From: Amoeboradix gromovi
Lineage: Eukaryota > Sanchytriomycota > Sanchytriomycetes > Sanchytriales > Sanchytriaceae
Reading direction: 5' to 3'
Assembly: GCA_018985225.1 (NCBI GenBank)
Contig: JADGIF010000158.1
Location: 1-16,633, forward strand
Length of the DNA: 16,633 bases
Part shown: piece after piece, positions 15,301 to 16,633 of the stretch
Position numbering within the stretch: position 1 is the stretch's first letter
Layout: each line of letters starts with the position of its first letter
The notes under the pieces: generated by a model
Told to the model about the DNA's origin: nothing
Database searches by the model: none
What the model saw: only the letters and a program-made list of their open reading frames with translations
Position numbers and translations under genes: made by a program

Positions 15301-15916
15301 GCGATTCAATGGAAGAGAACTCCAGCTATCTAAAGGCAGTAGTAGAACATGGTGATTTATCATCACATCCCAAGCTACCTGAGCTTGTAGAGATGTTGTC
15401 TAGCAGCGGAATCAAAAGCACCTCGAGTAAAAGTAAGTTGCAAATGGCAGCATTGGATATAAAGAGATTTACAACTACGCTGGCTATTTTTATGACTAGC
15501 GTTGCCTTAGATGAAACCTTGATGTATTACCCATTCCATGGAAGTACTTTATTATTAACATAGCGTTCACTAGAAATATCCAATCCATTCCGTATGCAAT
15601 TGCAATATTACTAAGAGATTTGTCCATAACTATTGACTCGCAGAAATGGGAGGCGATTTTCGAAGAGACCTGCCAGAGCTTTCTTGAACAATGCTGCTTA
15701 TTACTGATGAAACTAGAAAACGACAAGAGGGCCAAAAAAGTAAGTGCTGTGCTCATATTGTTGGAGAAGTTTACTCAATTAACTTTTGCAAAGTTTATCC
15801 ACATATTAAGACGAAAAACATGTTTACCTGCTAAACAGTACTACGTCACCAGTGCATGCCACTATATAGCAAAGGAGTTTTATTTCAGGAATGGTATAGA
15901 AGAAGAAAAGGATTGA
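12381..15916 (+). CDS. NCKAP1: NCKAP1/HEM (Nap1) subunit of the WAVE regulatory complex
   Basis: The spliced product (join 12381-15543, 15564-15916) has 1171 residues, near the usual about 1130. NCKAP1 forms the large scaffold with CYFIP/Sra1 that holds WAVE inactive until Rac binds, and so controls Arp2/3 actin branching. Matching segments include the start (VADRLFILTDFG, family LAEKLTILNDRG), YYIEMLRTTYASELNEYLNIIQ (family [21 protein letters not shown]), and RMTWLRLQVYFATQSPPSNQSTQSIIAKVMNEICLRSRFIDNL (family RLDWFRLQAYTSVSKASLG...LGKMMNTIIFHTKMVDSL). Unspliced, the frame ends at 15563 and loses about 110 residues. Removing the 20-nt intron gives YYPFHGTFTRNIQSIPYAI, which aligns without gaps to YSPAIEGHCNNIHCLAKAI of the animal protein. 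AATAAA lies 3 nt past the stop (15920-15925). Confidence 0.93.
15544..15563 (+). other. 20-nt intron in NCKAP1
   Basis: The intron GTACTTTATTATTAACATAG is exactly 20 nt, GTA...TAG, phase 1, with TTAAC at positions 12-16. Its terminal TAG is in frame with exon 1, so an unspliced message stops at the acceptor itself. Splicing restores an ungapped family match. A plain frameshift would instead insert about seven extra residues. Confidence 0.92.
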
Positions 15917-15919
15917 TGC

Positions 15920-15925
15920 AATAAA
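15920..15925 (+). promoter_or_regulatory. Poly(A) signal of NCKAP1
   Basis: AATAAA starts 3 nt after the TGA stop, matching the pattern at most genes here. Confidence 0.65.
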
Positions 15926-16405
15926 TAGAATGTTTTCAAAAAACCTGTTGGCTGTCCTAATGGAAATCATTTATTGTGATTCATGAATTCTATCACCCGA
16001 AAACACTTCATGCTATAATTTTTAATCGAACAAAAACAAGTTATTCTCTTTTCCCATCTATGATAAGTAGCAACTCGATTTTTTTCTTGAATAAATCATT
16101 TATGGCGATTTTTTATGCATTTTGGACAGAAATAAGTGCAAAATGTCATTTGAGAGTAGACAAAGACCATTTTCAAAGATGTACATATACTTGAAACATA
16201 TTCATTCGTACTCCGCCCCACCTTAGAGCATTAGAATCGTGCGTAAATGCTGCAAGCGAGCGACTTATTTTTGTCATTCTCTCTATCGAAATTTTTGATT
16301 TTCTTGTAATTCAGCATTTTAAACGAGATTGGTTTGCTACTAGGAATACACTACATATCTACTTAACTAGTTCTGATTTTTGGGACAATCTGAAAAGAGA
16401 CTGTT

Positions 16406-16466
16406 TAGTTTTTTAGTGTCTCAAACTGTCAAAACAAAGCATTTGGGACACCAAATATAAAAACTA
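16406..16466. repeat. Imperfect 61-nt palindrome (hairpin)
   Basis: GTGTCTCAAA (16416-16425) pairs with TTTGGGACAC (16442-16451) over 10 positions with one G-T wobble, around a 16-nt loop. Outside it, TAGTTTTT (16406-16413) pairs with AAAAACTA (16459-16466). The GGGACA/TGTCTC wording recalls terminal repeats of Tc1-like elements, but no transposase is near. It could be a small element remnant or a hairpin RNA. Confidence 0.4.
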
Positions 16467-16633
16467 GACTAACTCGTTTTTAAAGGAGGTGCACCATACG
16501 GAGGAATTGCTATCATTAATAAAAGATCTTCTATTATACCAATTTTCTTTCATTATTTTCAATCCCCTCTTCAAAATAAAAGTAGAAGACCCTGCATCTC
16601 GTTCAAATATATGAGGTCTTTGAGCATCTAAGC

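Larger units (their letters stand above)
15917..16633. other. Terminal spacer without recognised gene
   Basis: After NCKAP1 no convincing coding sequence is seen on either strand to the window end. An open frame at 15976-16194 has no family similarity. The stretch holds an imperfect palindrome at 16406-16466 and may be the promoter or start of a gene beyond the window. Confidence 0.5.

Noticed and set aside
15540-15600. Programmed ribosomal frameshift in NCKAP1
   Set aside because: A frameshift would add about seven residues, while splicing out 20 nt yields an ungapped match to the family.
1-16633. Nucleomorph or ciliate origin because of tiny introns
   Set aside because: IFT54, tubby and NCKAP1 are not expected in a nucleomorph, and TAA, TAG and TGA all act as stops, unlike Paramecium; heterotrich introns are 15-16 nt.
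1-16633. tRNA genes, CRISPR arrays, bacterial operons
   Set aside because: No cloverleaf with a GTTCRANNC-type T-loop, no regularly spaced repeats, and no Shine-Dalgarno-led operon structure were seen.

Overview
The window looks like a gene-dense, AT-rich piece of eukaryotic nuclear DNA that uses the standard code: TAA, TAG and TGA all end genes. Twelve protein genes can be recognised, all with metazoan-type orthologues. They include cilium genes (IFT54/TRAF3IP1, tubby), a WAVE-complex subunit (NCKAP1/HEM), nuclear genes for mitochondrial proteins (COA8, uL4m, mitochondrial prolyl-tRNA synthetase), ribosome-biogenesis genes (EMG1/NEP1, DDX24/MAK5), GPN2, PPIL4, TMEM33 and PDCD5. A ciliated cell with mitochondria and a WAVE complex points to an animal or close relative. 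The compaction and tiny introns suggest a simplified lineage; dicyemids and orthonectids are known for very short introns. That placement is inference, and no species can be named from this sequence.

Layout, left to right: PDCD5 (+, 141-467); a 339-nt spacer holding repeat copy A; IFT54 (+, 807-2221, one intron), tail-to-tail with EMG1 (-, 2249-2896); a 728-nt spacer holding repeat copy B; COA8 (+, 3625-3987), whose stop codon overlaps that of PPIL4 (-, 3984-4973); uL4m (+, 5011-5712), divergent from PPIL4 by 37 nt and tail-to-tail with DDX24/MAK5 (-, 5725-7686); a 790-nt stretch with no recognisable gene; GPN2 (-, 8478-9500) and mitochondrial ProRS (-, 9566-10684) in tandem; TMEM33 (+, 10709-11376, one intron), only 24 nt from the divergent ProRS start; tubby (+, 11418-12245); NCKAP1 (+, 12381-15916, one intron); and a 717-nt tail without a recognised gene.

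The strongest unusual signal is the introns. Three genes are each interrupted once, and in each case removing exactly 20 nt (GTA...TAG) restores the frame. In two of them it also restores an ungapped match to the protein family as I know it. All three 20-mers carry a YTNAY branch-like motif at the same internal positions, 12-16, which puts the candidate branch A at position 15, five nucleotides from the 3' end. The other nine genes read through without interruption.

The second theme is compaction at gene ends. In nine of twelve genes an AATAAA hexamer overlaps, abuts or lies within about 12 nt of the stop codon. One convergent pair shares its two stop codons in a TTAA palindrome. Two divergent pairs have 24 and 37 nt between start codons. 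Against this background the long spacers stand out. Two of them contain a collinear, diverged copy of the same roughly 160-nt non-coding element.
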